Source of the DNA: Xenopus tropicalis
Lineage: Eukaryota > Chordata > Amphibia > Anura > Pipidae
Length of the DNA: 64,000 nt
Assembly (NCBI RefSeq): GCF_000004195.4
Contig: NC_030683.2
Span: 3,441,133 to 3,505,132, forward strand
Direction: 5' to 3'
Shown: positions 35,057 to 47,605 of the stretch, one piece after another
Layout: every line of letters starts with the position of its first letter
How positions within the stretch are numbered: position 1 is the stretch's first letter
The notes under the pieces: generated by a model
What the model was told of the DNA's origin: nothing
The model's input: the letters and a program-made list of their open reading frames with translations, nothing else
Database searches by the model: none
Translations under genes and position numbers: made by a program

Positions 35057-35831
35057 TGCTTATTGGAGGCCTAGGAAATCCAGTAATAAGAAGAGAAAAT
35101 GACAAGAATGATAATAAATATACATATTACCATTTATGTCGTTATGTTTGACCCAAAATCCAAATGAATTTGGCACCAAATGACTCCCACTAATTACTAA
35201 TGAGCCAATGTGACCCTGTCAGGGATGAAATGCCCCCCGGGCGGATGATACATTACAGCCCCTCTAACAATGACAGGGAAAAGGAAGAAGATATTTGCCC
35301 CTAATTCACTGCTTGGGGGTTGGTTCAAGGTAAAAGCAGAATTAGTTCATTGAGTTTAATTGCTCATTATTTACAATTATTATTATTAATTATTTAATAA
35401 CTGAAAGAAATATACAAAACTTGCAAATTTACTCTCTACATCAAATTAACAGTTCATTTAAAGGTGAACTTCCCCTTGAAAATAAATAAAGGATGGGTGG
35501 GCGGTACCTGTATCCCTGGTAACCAGTCTGCTCCCATTGGTCCTTTCCCTGCGGCTCTGTGTCCGTTGGGGGCAGAGAATGAACGGACCCCTCTGGGCTT
35601 CAGAGCTTACAGTCAGTACAAAGCCAGGGCCCTTCAGCCTGAGTAATTACCTGTGGGGGGGGGGGCAGCCGGGGCCCGACAGTACCAGGATTACCGGACC
35701 CATGGGATCTGCTATTGATTTATACGCTGCCCTCCCACTATTGGATTGAGGGAAACACAGATACTAATTGCTAATTTGCTAATTGCTTCCATTCAAAAGG
35801 TCTCTGTGCTTCTGTGACTTATTGCTTATTT
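35057..35831. other. Unique and old repeat sequence, no gene
   Basis: AT-rich part (35340-35460) ends in a MITE-like terminus, atttaaaggtgaacttcccc. G-run at 35656-35665. No exon. Confidence 0.4.
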
Positions 35832-36028
35832 AGGGAGAAGACACACGGAGCTACTTAGTAGCAGCTACTTGTCACGGCTACTAAATGCCAGGAAATCCCC
35901 TGCCAATGACAGTACTGAGAATTGCTAAGTGCTTAGACACACGTAGGGACAATTATCAGTAAATGATCAGCATTGTCTGTAGCCGTGACAAGTAGCTGCT
36001 ACTAAGTAGCTCTGTGTGGCTTTGCCCT
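35832..36028. mobile_element. 197-bp MITE with ~50-bp terminal inverted repeats
   Basis: The left arm (agctacttagtagcagctac then ttgtcacggctac) is mirrored by the right arm (gtagccgtgacaagtagctg then ctactaagtagct). Ends are agggagaagacacac and gtgtggctttgccct. The flanks do not show a clear target duplication. Arms are nearly identical, suggesting a fairly young copy. Confidence 0.85.
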
Positions 36029-36387
36029 TATATACCTTTGTTATTTATACACCTGCACTGAGCCGGGTCACACTTACCTGTAGCCACTGCTCTGGGCTCG
36101 GGCAAAACGAAGGACTGACACGGCCACTGACCAATAGGATTTTCTGAGTGGCTCCAATGAAATCCTAATGAGTACAGATCAGATGATGATTGGCCCATAA
36201 TGGTTTAATATGGTTTTGGTGAAGCCAATGGGGTTAAAGAAACTGCCTCCGTACATATTTGCCCCTGTCTGTCCCTTGCTACAGGGAATCTAATGACATA
36301 TCTGTCCCCCAAGTTTTCTGAACCCCATTGGCCTCACCAAAATAGTGTTTAACCCGTTATACCCAATTATATTCTAATCTGGGATCA
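36029..36387. other. Unique sequence, no gene
   Basis: A partial inverted pairing of 'ccaatggggtt' (about 36224) and 'aaccccattggcctcacc' (about 36321) flanks 100 bp and may be another small MITE. Otherwise nothing is recognised. Confidence 0.4.
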
Positions 36388-36800
36388 TTAAAGGGGAAGT
36401 TAACCCTCAAATTAACTCTTAGTATGATTGAGAGAGTAATTGGTCTTCGTTTTTTATTATTTGCGGTTTTTGAATTATTTAGCTTTGTGTTCACCAGATC
36501 TTCAGTTGGGAATTTTAGCAGCTCTCTGGTTGCTAGGGTCCAATTTAACCTAGCAACCAGGCAGTAATTTGAAAGAGAGACTGGAATATGAATAGGGGAG
36601 GGGCTGAATAGAAAGATAAGTATTAAAAAAGTAACAGTAACAATAAAACTGGAGTCTCACAGAGCAACAGGGTTTGGCTGCCGGGGTCAGTGACCCCCAT
36701 TTGAAAGCTGCAAAGACTTTGAAATAATTTAAAAAAAAACTATGAAAAATAAATAATGAAGACCAATTGAAAAGTTGCTAAGAATTCTACGTTCTATACC
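36388..36800. mobile_element. T2/Kolobok-like MITE
   Basis: Starts at TTAA with ttaaaggggaagttaaccct and contains the ggttgctagggtccaattta/cctagcaaccagg stem and the cggggtcagtgacccccatt block in the opposite orientation to 4321-4961. The right end is missing or diverged. Confidence 0.65.
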
Positions 36801-37252
36801 GTATTTCTCACGTGTATCTCTCAGAAACAAACACATTTGAACGCCATGAATCAAACGCTCCGCGCCGCTGCCTTGATGCTCAGATACCGCGGCGTGGCTG
36901 GATCTGGCGTTACACGCGGCCGATCCGTTTCATGGAACAAACGCGGCACCGGAGCTGCACGACACGAGGCGCCGGGATTGGCAGGTTGTTGCTTTGTGAT
37001 GATTGGAAAAGTGCATTAAAGGGAGTCGCCGGCACAAAGGGATCCTTTGCTGAGAGTCACAGATAAAAGGGGAATTGATATAAAGAGCTACCGCTGCTCC
37101 TGCCTGATTCCTACACTGTAATAACTACCCCCGGCAACCCCATTATACTGGCACGTGTGCGGGAACGGCCCCCAGCCCCGGGAAATGGCAACCAAATCTC
37201 CAGCCCTAACTGGGTGCATGCTGGGTAACTGAGCATGGAAAATATATATAGG
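36801..37252. other. Unique CpG-containing sequence, no gene recognised
   Basis: The 36840-37000 part is rich in intact CpG (ctccgcgccgctgccttgat). Two overlapping frames of 60 and 84 codons are open but lack recognised similarity or splice sites. Possibly regulatory. Confidence 0.35.
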
Positions 37253-39607
37253 TTTGCCCATAGCCTGTACAGAGAGATACCATAAAACTATGGCAGCATA
37301 GGGATTCCCCTGTACTAAGCACAATTCAGCAGGAACAGCCCCCTAAGTTTGCCCATAGCCTGTACAGAGAGATATCATAAAACTATGGCACATAGGGATT
37401 CCCCTGTACTAAGCACAATTCAGCAGGAACAGCCCCCTAAGTTTGCTCATAGCCTGTACAGAGAGATACCATAAAACTATGGCACATAGGGATTCACTAA
37501 GCACAATGCCTGTACAGAGAGATACCATAAAACTATGGCACATAGGGATTCCCCTGTACTAAGGCAGGAACAGCCCCCTAAGTTTGGTACAGCCCACCTG
37601 TACAGAGAGATACCATAAAACTATGGCACATAGGGATTCCCCTGTACTAAGCACAATTCAGCAGGAACAGCCCCCTAAGTATAGCCTGTACATACCATAA
37701 AACTATGGCACATAGGGATTCCCCTGTACTAAGCACAATTCAGCAGGAACAGCCCCCTAAGTTTGCTCATAGCCTGTACAGAGAGATACCATAAAACTAT
37801 GGCACATAGGGATTCCCCTGTACTAAGCACAATTCAGCAGGAACAGCCCCCTATAGCCTGTACAGAGAGATACCATAAAACTATGGCACATAGGGATTCC
37901 CCTGTACTAAGCACAATTCAGCAGGAACAGCCCCCTAAGTTTGCTCATAGCCTGTACAGGGAGATACCATAAAACTATGGCACATAGGGATTCCCCTGTA
38001 CTAAGCACAATTCAGCAGGAACAGCCCCCTAAGTTTGCTCATAGCCTGTACAGAGAGATACCATAAAACTAATGGCACATAGGGATTCCCCTGTACTAAG
38101 CACAATTCAGCAGGAACAGCCCCCTAAGTTTGCCCATAGCCTGTACAGAGAGATACCATAAAACTATGGCACATAGGGATTCCCCTGTACTAAGCACAAT
38201 TCAGCAGGAACAGCCCCCTAAGTTTGCCCATAGCCTGTACAGAGAGATACCATAAAACTATGGCACATAGGGATTCCCCTGTACTAAGCACAATTCAGCA
38301 GGAACAGCCCCCTAAGTTTGCTCATAGCCTGTACAGGGAGATACCATAAAACTATGGCACATAGGGATTCCCCTGTACTAAGCACAATTCAGCAGGAACA
38401 GCCCCCTAAGTTTGCTCATAGCCTGTACAGGGATACCATAAACTATGGCACATAGGGATTCCCCTGTACTAAGCACAATTCAGCAGGAACAGCCCCCTAA
38501 GTTTGCCCATAGCCTGTACAGAGAGATACCATAAAACTATGGCACATAGGGATTCCCCTGTACTAAGCACAATTCAGCAGGAACAGCCCCCTAAGTTTGC
38601 TCATGCCTGTACAGGGAGATACCATAAAACTATGGCACATAGGGATTCCCCTGTACTAAGCACAATTCAGCAGGAACAGCCCCCTAAGTTTGCTCATAGC
38701 CTGTACAGGGAGATACCCATAAAAACTATGGCACATAGGGATTCCCCTGTACTAAAGCACAATTCAGCAGGAACAGCCCCCTAAGTTTGCTCATAGCCTG
38801 TACAGAGAGATACCATAAAACTATGGCACATAGGGATTCCCCTGTACTAAGCACAATTCAGCAGGAACAGCCCCCTAAGTTTGCCTCATAGCCTGTACAG
38901 GGAGATACCATAAAACTATGGCACATAGGGATTCCCCTGTACTAAGCACAATTCAGCAGGAACAGCCCCCTAAGTTTGCTCATAGCCTGTACAGAGAGAT
39001 ACCATAAAACTATGGCACATAGGATTCCCCTGTACTAAGCACCAATTCAGCAGAACAGCCCCCTAAGTTTGCTCATAGCCTTACAGGGAGATACCATAAA
39101 ACTATGGCACATAGGGATTCCCCTGTACTAAGCACAATTCAGCAGGAACAGCCCCCTAAGTTTGCGCATGGCTGTACAGGGAGGATACCATAAAACTATG
39201 GCACATAGGGATTCCCCTGTACTAAGCACAATTCAGCAGGAACAGCCCCCTAAGTTTGCTCATAGCCTGTACAGGGAGATACCATAAAACTATGGCACAT
39301 AGGGATTCCCCTGTACTAAGCACAATTCAGCAGGAACAGCCCCCTAAGTTTGCTCATAGGCCTGTACAGAGAGATACCATAAAACTATGGCACATAGGGG
39401 ATTCCCCTGTTACTAAGCACAATTCAGCAGGAACAGCCCCCTAAGTTTGCTCATAGCCTGTACAGGGAGATACCATAAAACTATGGCACATAGGGATTCC
39501 CCTGTACTAAGCACAATTCAGCAGGAACAGCCCCCTAAGTTTGCTCATAGCCTGTACAGAGAGATACCATAAAACTATGGCACATAGGGATTCCCCTGTA
39601 CTAAGCA
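37253..39607. repeat. 93-bp minisatellite, array 2 (about 25 copies)
   Basis: Same unit as 9083-10107. Many copies are identical, while others near 37490-37690 lack blocks of 10-30 bases and several near 38430, 38700, 39020-39180 and 39360-39410 have single-base gains or losses. The cttaagtttgctcat/cccat variants mix along the array. Confidence 0.96.
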
Positions 39608-39959
39608 CCTTTTCCGGTTACATTTGCAGTAGGAATGTTAGCTCTACAGACGAGACACTATATAAGGAGTATATACACACTGAGCACTTGCCCGTCAGTA
39701 GATGTGAATGAGCCTGGGGCAGGCGCGGGGTCAATATCACGTACGCGGCGCCACATAAGAGCGCTAATCCCTTTATCATTATGCAGTGATCGCAATCAGC
39801 TGAAGTGTAAGTGGGAAGCAGAGTGTAAAGCGCACGGCTCGATGGCGGAACCCTGAGGGGCTCATCTGTTTCTCTCTATTTACATGTCGGCTGACACCGC
39901 GTCAATACGGGAACTGGCGTTCGACTGTCAGCGCTCTCTTACGGGCAGTCTTATCAAGC
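39608..39959. other. Unique block, candidate conserved noncoding element
   Basis: Complex DNA with gcgctaatccctttatcatt, gatcgcaatcagctgaag and ctatttacatgtcggctgac. No tandem or transposon signature; homeobox/forkhead-like motifs present. No gene. Confidence 0.4.
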
Positions 39960-40142
39960 TTTATGTTCAGCAGCTCTCAAGTTTGGCATTTCAGCAGCTA
40001 TCTGGTTGCTAGGGTCTTGCTTACCTTAGTAACCAGGCAGTGGTTTGGATGAGAGACGGGTATATGAATAGAAAGATAAGGAATAAAAAGTAACAATAAA
40101 ACTGGAGCCTCACAGAGCAATAGGGTTTGGCTGCCGGGGTCA
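39960..40142. mobile_element. T2-like MITE fragment leading into the 62-bp array
   Basis: Carries the ggttgctagggtcttgctta/ccttagtaaccaggc stem and ends ggtttggctgccggggtcag, which is the family's internal block. The tandem array begins exactly there, inside the element. Confidence 0.7.
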
Positions 40143-41280
40143 GTGTAACACAAGGCAGCAGCCTGACAGACCTGACTCGCTGGGGGAGACTGACCCCTGA
40201 AACAGTGTAACACAAGGCAGCAGCCTGACAGACCTGACTCACTGGGGGAGACTGACCCCTGAAACACTGTAACACAAGGCAGCAGCCTGACAGACCTGAC
40301 TCACTGGGGGAGACTGACCCCTGAAACAGTGTAACACAAGGCAGCAGCCTGACAGACCTGACTCGCTGGGGGAGACTGACCCTGAAACAGTGTAACACAA
40401 GGCAGCAGCCTGACAGACCTGACTCGCTGGGGGAGACTGACCCCTGAAACAGTGTAACACAAGGCAGCAGCCTGACAGACCTGACTCGCTGGGGGAGACT
40501 GACCCCTGAAACACTGTAACACAAGGCAGCAGCCTGACAGACCTGACTCGCTGGGGGAGACTGACCCCTGAAACACTGTAACACAAGGCAGCAGCCTGAC
40601 AGACCTGACTCGCTGGGGGAGACTGACCCCTGAAACAGTGTAACACAAGGCAGCAGCCTGACAGACCTGACTCGCTGGGGGAGACTGACCCCTGAAACAC
40701 TGTAACACAAGGCAGCAGCCTGACAGACCTGACTCGCTGGGGGAGACTGACCCCTGAAACAGTGTAACACAAGGCAGCAGCCTGACATACCTGACTCGCT
40801 GGGGGAGACCGACCCCTGAAACAGTGTAACACAAGGCAGCAGCCTGACAGGCCTGACAGACCTGACTCGCTGGGGGAGACTGACCCCTGAAACAGTGTAA
40901 CACAAGGCAGCAGCCTGACAGACCTGACTCGCTGGGGGAGACTGACCCCTGAAACAGTGTAACACAAGGCAGCAGCCTGACAGACCTGATTTGCGGGGGG
41001 AGACTGACCCCTGAAACAGTGTAACACAAGGCAGCAGCCTGACAGACCTGACTCGCTGGGGGAGACTGACCCCTGAAACAGTGTAACACAAGGCAACAGC
41101 CTGACAGACCTGACTCGCTGGGGGAGACTGACCCCTGAAACAGTGTAACACAAGGCAGCAGCCTGACGGACCTGACTCGCTGGGGGAGACTGACCCCTGA
41201 AACAGTGTAACACAAGGCAGCAGCCTGACAGACCTGACTCGCTGGGGGAGACTGACCCCTGAAACACTGTAACACAAGGC
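40143..41280. repeat. 62-bp minisatellite (about 18 copies) inside a T2-like element
   Basis: Unit includes gtaacacaaggcagcagcct, gacagacctgactcgctggg and gagactgacccctgaaaca. No stop occurs in any of three reverse phases, so three frames of 342-418 codons overlap; none is a gene. Variants cactg/cagtg and a 10-bp insertion near 40850 are visible. Confidence 0.97.
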
Positions 41281-42284
41281 CTATAAATAGAGTGGAGAAG
41301 CTGGGTCGGGATTGGGCAGGTTTCGGGTTTTTCCAGACCCGCACATCACTAGTGAGTAGGTTCCCTATCGGTTCTGCCGCACAAGTTCTGGGCCCCAGAA
41401 GGGCGTCGGTACAGTCCGGTAATGGTGGGCGTTGTCATTCTAAGCTATTCCAGCTGTCACTCAAGGTGGCAGTTAGAGACAATAGGGCAGAAATGTATAG
41501 GTTGGAACCAGATTGGGACATGAGAGCGAGGGGTTTAAAGGGGAACTAACCCGGCCGGCTCTCCGTTACTTGAGCTCCACTGTTCCCAATGGGAGAGAGC
41601 GACGCGGGAGACACAAGTTAATGCCGAGCAGAAGAGCTGTCTGATAGCAGTGACAGGCGCTCTCAGGTAGAGACAGGCAGACAGGCTGCTAATAAGGCCC
41701 AGATGGATGGAAGGAACCAGGAATGTAAAACTAAGAGAGAGACAAGAGGGAAAAGCGGCGCTGGGGGTTGGGGGACACGGGAGAATGGCACCATAGAGGG
41801 TTCTGTGCCACAGGCGCACTGCTGATCCTGCCCGCGACTCTCGCCGAGATCTGATGCTCCTGACAGGTGCAGGTGTCAGTCAGCGCGGGGATACAAGCTC
41901 CTGTATTAATGCATTGTGGGAATGTAGGTCAGATTTACATAATTCCCTCATTTAAACGGGTGATTCACGCCGGCTGCGGCTCCTCTCGGGGTGAGGGAAA
42001 GTGATGCTGGCGTGCCGGGGGCCCCTCATCTGCCTCTGTGCCAGCCGGGCGCGCCGTCGGATCACTCGCCATGGGAGGCGCCGAACATCTCCCCGAAGAG
42101 CACGACTCTCACATTTGGCCTTTTTATAAGGAAAATGAACCTGAGATGCCGAAATCAATGTTCTGATATTACAGGGCGGAACGAGAGGCACAAAATGCCC
42201 GAACGGCACAGAAATTGCCTCAATTATCAAAGCAAAAAGCTGTAACTTCATCTCCAGCCGCCTCCTGTGTCCCAGCTGCAATGG
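41281..42284. other. Unique block, candidate conserved noncoding element (41820-42250)
   Basis: The first part holds a MITE-like terminus (ttaaaggggaactaacccgg near 41535). From 41820 the DNA is complex with gtattaatgcattgtgggaa, taaacgggtgattcacgccg and cctcaattatcaaagcaaa (a TCF/LEF-like atcaaag). Candidate enhancer; no gene. Confidence 0.4.
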
Positions 42285-44180
42285 CTGCCTATGTACCATG
42301 TCCTTACCCACCCGCCTATGTACCGTGTCCTTACCCACCCGCCTATGTACCGTGTCCTTACCCACCCGCCTATGTACCTGTCCTTACCCACCCGCCTATG
42401 TACCGTGTCCTTACCCACCCGCCTATGTACCGTGTCCTTACCCACCCGCCTATGTACCGTGTCCTTACCCACCCGCCTATGTACCGTGTCCTTACCCACC
42501 CGCCTATGTACCGTGTCCTTACCCACCCGCCTATGTACCGTGTCCTTACCCACCCGCCTATGTACCGTGTCCTACCACCCGCCTATGTACCGTGTCCTTA
42601 TCCACCCGCCTATGTACCGTGTCCTTATCCACCCGCCTATGTACCGTGTCCTTATCCACCCGCCTATGTACCGTGTCCTTATCCACCCGCCTATGTACCG
42701 TGTCCTTATCCACCCGCCTATGTACCGTGTCCTTATCCACCCGCCTATGTACCGTGTCCTTATCCACCCGCCTATGTACCGTGTCCTTACCACCCGCCTA
42801 TGTACCGTGTCCTTACCACCGCCTTATGTACCGTGTCCTTACCCACCCGCCTATGTACCGTGTCCTTACCCACCCGCCTATGTACCTTGTACCGTCCTTA
42901 CCCACCCGCCTATGTACCGTGTCCTTACCCACCCGCCTATGTACCGTGTCCTTACCCACCCGCCTATGTACCGTGTCCTTACCCACCCGCCTATGTACCG
43001 TGTCCTTACCCACCCGCCTATGTACCGTGTCCTTACCCACCCGCCTATGTACCGTGTCCTTACCCACCCGCCTATGTACCGTGTCCTTACCCACCCGCCT
43101 ATGTACCGTGTCCTTATCCACCCGCCTATGTACCGTGTCCTTATCCACCCGCCTATGTACCGTGTCCTTATCCACCCGCCTATGTACCGTGTCCTTATCC
43201 ACCCGCCTATGTACCGTGTCCTTATCCACCCGCCTATGTACCGTGTCCTTATCCACCCGCCTATGTACCGTGTCCTTATCCACCCGCCTATGTACCGTGT
43301 CCTTATCCACCCGCCTATGTACCGTGTCCTTATCCACCCGCCTATGTACCGTGTCCTTACCACCCGCCTATGTACCGTGTCCTTACCCACCCGCCTATGT
43401 ACCGTGTCCTTACCCACCCGCCTATGTACCGTGTCCTTTACCCACCCGCCTATGTACCGTGTCCTTACCCACCGCCTATGTACCGTGTCCTTACCCACCC
43501 GCCTATGTACCGTGTCCTTACCCACCCGCCTATGTACCGTGTCCTTACCACCCGCCTATGTACCGTGTCCTTATCCAACCCGCCTATGTACCGTGTCCTT
43601 ATCCACCCGCCTATGTACCGTGTCCTTATCCACCCGCCTATGTACCGTGTCCTTATCCACCCGCCTATGTACCGTGTCCTTATCACCCCCTATGTACCGT
43701 GTCCTTATCCACCCGCCTATGTACCGTGTCCTTATCCACCCGCCTATGTACCGTGTCCTTATCCACCCGCCTATGTACCGTGTCCTTATCCACCGCCTAT
43801 GTACCGTGTCCTTACCCACCCGCCTATGTACCGTGTCCTTACCCACCCGCCTATGTACCGTGTGCCTTACCCACCCGCCTATGTAACCGTGTCCTTATCC
43901 ACCCGCCTATGTACCGTGTCCTTACCCACCCCGCCTATGTACCGTGTCCTTACCCACCCGCCTATGTACCGTGTCCTTACCCACCCGCCTATGTACCGTG
44001 TCCTTATCCACCCGCCTATGTACCGTGTCCTTACCCACCCGCCTATGTACCGTGTCCTTACCCACCCGCCTATGTACCATGTCCTTATCCACCCGCCTAT
44101 GTACCATGTCCTTACCCACCCGCCTATGTACCATGTCCTTACCCACCCGCCTATGTACCGTGTCCTTATCCACCCGCCTA
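42285..44180. repeat. 27-bp minisatellite (about 70 copies)
   Basis: The unit contains cctatgtaccgtgtccttac followed by ccacccg; a C/T difference (ttaccc or ttatcc) comes in long blocks. Since 27 is a multiple of three, forward frames of up to 869 codons stay open; they encode monotonous YVPCPYPPA or its shifted versions and are artefacts. Single-base deletions scattered from 42570 on shift the frame repeatedly. Confidence 0.98.
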
Positions 44181-44700
44181 TAGGACCCACAGGTTGCCAG
44201 TCTGGGCCTTGCCAGAACCCACAGATTGTCAGTCCGGGACTTGCCAGAACCCACAAATTGCCAGTCCGGGACTTGCCAGAACCCACAGATTGCCAGTCTG
44301 GGCCTTGCCAGAACCCACAGATTGCCAGTCCGGGCCTTGCCAGAACCCACAGATTGCCAGTCCGGGCCTTGCCAGAACCCACAGATTGCCAGTCTGGGCC
44401 TTGCCAGAACCCACAGATTGCCAGTCCGGGCCTTGCCAGAACCCACAGATTGCCAGTCTGGGCCTTGCCAGAACCCACAGATTGCCAGTCTGGGCCTTGC
44501 CAGAACCCACAGATTGCCAGTCCGGGCCTTGCCAGAACCCACAGATTGCCAGTCCGGGCCTTGCCAGAACCCACAGATTGCCAGTCCGGGCCTTGCCAGA
44601 ACCCACAGATTGCCAGCCGGGCCTTGCCAGAACCCACAGATTGCCAGTCCGGGCCTTGCCAGAACCCACAAATTGCCAGAACCCACAGATTGCCAGTCCG
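44181..44700. repeat. 32-bp minisatellite (about 16 copies)
   Basis: Unit contains agaacccacagattgccagt followed by ccgggccttgcc, with c/t switches. It joins the 27-bp array directly at 'cctataggacccacagg'. Open frames are a by-product. Confidence 0.97.
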
Positions 44701-45345
44701 GTTCTGCGCCATGAATTACAGGCACGCAGCTGTCGGCGCCGGAGTCTCGGGCCGGTATCCCCAGGTCTGCCCGGCCCGACTCAGCGGGGATATAAATATT
44801 TTTCTCATCCTTCTCACTTAGAATTTCCAGCGCAGAATTTGCTTTTTCCTCCCATCCGACCAACCTTTGAAATGAGAAGCCGGCCGAGCTGCTCCCGTCA
44901 GATGTAGGTTTCTATCAGAATCGGCCCGAATTCTCCCTCCGCCGCGTCTGATGTCGGTGCGAGGGGAGGAAACCTCGAAGGCCATCTTTGAAAACTGGAT
45001 TCAAAGTTAGAAGAGAAATAAAGGGAGAGAGAATTGGATCCTTTTAACTCCCAAACTGGGCGGCGGATCCGCGTCGTTGCGACTACTGAACTTGGAGACG
45101 GATTTCATATCGTTCAGTCCGAAAGGGATTCCCGGTACCCTAACTCTCAGCAAGATCCACCCTCCCCCGGGGGGGCAAATACACGTGTGGAACCTCATGT
45201 CCAGGGGCAAAGATGGGGGAGATGGGGGGGCAGATAGTTCTGGAGGTTTGGGGAGATGCAGATCCATATAATACAGAATGGGGAACACTCAATAACATCA
45301 GAATTCTCTCCCTCAAATAAAGCTCTGTCCCTGAGAGCCGCTTGT
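44701..45345. other. Unique block, candidate conserved noncoding element (44740-44980)
   Basis: Complex sequence with gatataaatatttttctcat, cctttgaaatgagaagccgg (a TCF/LEF-like ctttgaa) and intact CpGs. No coding exon seen. Confidence 0.35.
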
Positions 45346-45434
45346 TTGGGGGGGGGGGGGGGGTCACTGACTGGGGGGGGGGGTCACTGACTGGGGGGGG
45401 GTCACTGACTGGGGGGGGGGGGTCACTGACTGGT
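45346..45434. repeat. G-rich 18-22-bp tandem repeat (5 copies)
   Basis: gtcactgactgg plus a variable G-run of 8-15; strong G-quadruplex potential. Confidence 0.95.
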
Positions 45435-45584
45435 AGAGTTGCCGCTGGACTGGCCAGAAAATTACCACCCAGGGGCAATGCTGAAATTACATATTTACCA
45501 ACAATGCAACTTTCTTGAAGTTTTCCCCCTGTGACACCCACTTATTTGCACTTAGAACTGCTCTTTATAAGCAGCGCCCCTACT

Positions 45585-46905
45585 CTGATCTGCCCATACC
45601 CCTATCTGCCCATACCCCGATCTGCCCATACCCCGATCTGCCCCTACTCTGATCTGCCCATACCCCTATCTGCCCATACCCCTATCTGCCCATACCCCGA
45701 TCTGCCCATACCCCGATCTGCCCCTACTCTGATCTGCCCATACCCCTATCTGCCCATACCCCGATCTGCCCATACCCCGATCTGCCCATACCCCGATCTG
45801 CCCCTACTCTGATCTGCCCATACCCCGATCTGCCCATACCCCGATCTGCCCATACCCCGATCTGCCCATACCCCGATCTGCCCATACCCCGATCTGCCCA
45901 TACCCCGATCTGCCCCTACTCTGATCTGCCCATACCCCGATCTGCCCCTACTCTGATCTGCCCATACCCCGATCTGCCCATACCCCGATCTGCCCATACC
46001 CCGATCTGCCCCTACTCTGATCTGCCCATACCCCGATCTTGCCCCTACTCTGATCTGCCCATACCCTGATCTGCCCCTACTCTGATCTGCCCATACCCCG
46101 ATCTGCCCATACCCCGATCTGCCCATACCCCGATCTGCCCATACCCCGATCTGCCCCTACTCTGATCTGCCCATACCCCGATCTGCCCCTACTCTGATCT
46201 GCCCATACCCCGATCTGCCCATACCCCGATCTGCCCTACGCTGATCTGCCCATACCCCGATCTGCCCATACCCCGATCTGCCCATACCCCGATCTGCCCA
46301 TACCCCGATCTGCCCCTACTCTGATCTGCCCATACCCCGATCTGCCCATACCCCGATCTGCCCATACCCCACTCTTAATCCAGTCATACCGCGCCCCCGA
46401 TCTGCCCATACCCCGATCTGCCCCTACTCTGATCTGCCCATACCCCACCCCCAATCTAGTCATACCCTGCCCCTGATCTGCCCATACCCCACCCCCAATC
46501 TAGTCATACCCTGCCCCTGATCTGCCCATACCCCACCCCCAATCTAGTCATACCCTGCCCCTGATCTGCCCATACCCCACCCCCAATCTAGTCATACCCT
46601 GCGCCTGATCTGCCCATACCCCACCCCCAATCTAGTCATACCCTGCCCCTGATCTGCCCATACCCCACCCCCAATCTAGTCATACCCTGCCCCTGATCTG
46701 CCCATACCCCACCCCCAATCTAGTCATACCCTGCCCCTGATCTGCCCCATTACCCCCACCCACCCAATCTAGTCATACCCTGCCCCTGATCTGCCCATAC
46801 CCCACCCCCAATCTAGTCATACCCTGCCCCTGATCTGCCCATACCCCACCCCCAATCTAGTCATACCCTGCCCCTGATCTGCCCATGCCTCACCCCTCAA
46901 GATTT
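45585..46905. repeat. 16-bp minisatellite grading into a 44-bp unit
   Basis: From 45585 to about 46370 the unit is atctgcccataccccg with a ctactct variant. From about 46437 to 46900 a longer unit of about 44 bp (tctgcccataccccaccccc + aatctagtcataccctgccc + ctga) repeats ten times, so a variant pair of the short unit became a higher-order repeat. Open frames of up to 126 codons are artefacts. Confidence 0.96.
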
Positions 46906-47605
46906 CAAGAAAAAGGCAAGATTTTGAAGACTTGAAAAAAAAGAAAAATATAATTTTTTGAACCATTTTAAGCAATAGCATTTTTCACAAATAAGCTACC
47001 AATCCCCACAGCCTACAGACAGCGGAACTACATAACCCACAATGCACTGCACTGGGACGTTCCTTACCTTATTTATTCCTCATTATTATTAATTACAGTA
47101 GTTTTTTTATTCCCTTTCTCCCATGATTTCCAGCTATTTAATAAATGAAAAACAACTAAAAAAAAAACAACTAAAATCCAATGTTAAAAAATTATAATTT
47201 GCATTTCCTATTGATTTCAGTGGAATCTCATTAGATCTGAACCAATTACGGGAAACTTTCAATAGACACAGAAACGGGAAAAACCCCAAGTCATGTGACA
47301 CGGATCCGTAAATCACAAATATCGAGAGGAAACTCATTTTGCCCATGTAAACAAGGTAACGTATTGTTCCTCCTACTCCCATGTAACTGGGATATCCCTC
47401 CAACGTGCAGCGCTGCAGTAAAGTGTGAGTGAGTTTATCAGAGCACAGGTCACATGGCTGTGCCAAGTAATAAAAAAAAAATGAAGACCAATTGCAAACT
47501 GTCTCAGAATATTACTCTGTACATTGTACTAAAAGTGAACAGCCCCATTAACAACAGTGAAATAGAGAAAGTGCGACATTAGCTGAGGGCGGGGGCACAT
47601 ATACT
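46906..47605. other. AT-rich unique sequence with a T2-like MITE right end
   Basis: gaagaccaattgcaaactgt at 47483 to the TTAA at 47548-47551 (aaaagtgaacagccccatta) matches the right end of the T2-like family at 4900-4961. Several A-runs. No gene. Confidence 0.5.

Noticed and set aside
9083..39607. CRISPR-like appearance of regular repeats
   Set aside because: Arrays have no unique spacers; whole units are repeated, and the genome is vertebrate.
40021..41344. Three overlapping reverse frames of 342-418 codons
   Set aside because: The 62-bp unit is stop-free in all three reverse phases; period is not a multiple of three, so the peptide just cycles through phases.
42215..44907. Open frames of 868 and 869 codons with YVPCPYPPA-type repeats
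   Set aside because: They come from a 27-bp (nine-codon) stop-free unit and a following 32-bp unit. Two phases are open at once over the same DNA, frame shifts occur at scattered indels, and there are no splice sites or similarity to structured proteins.
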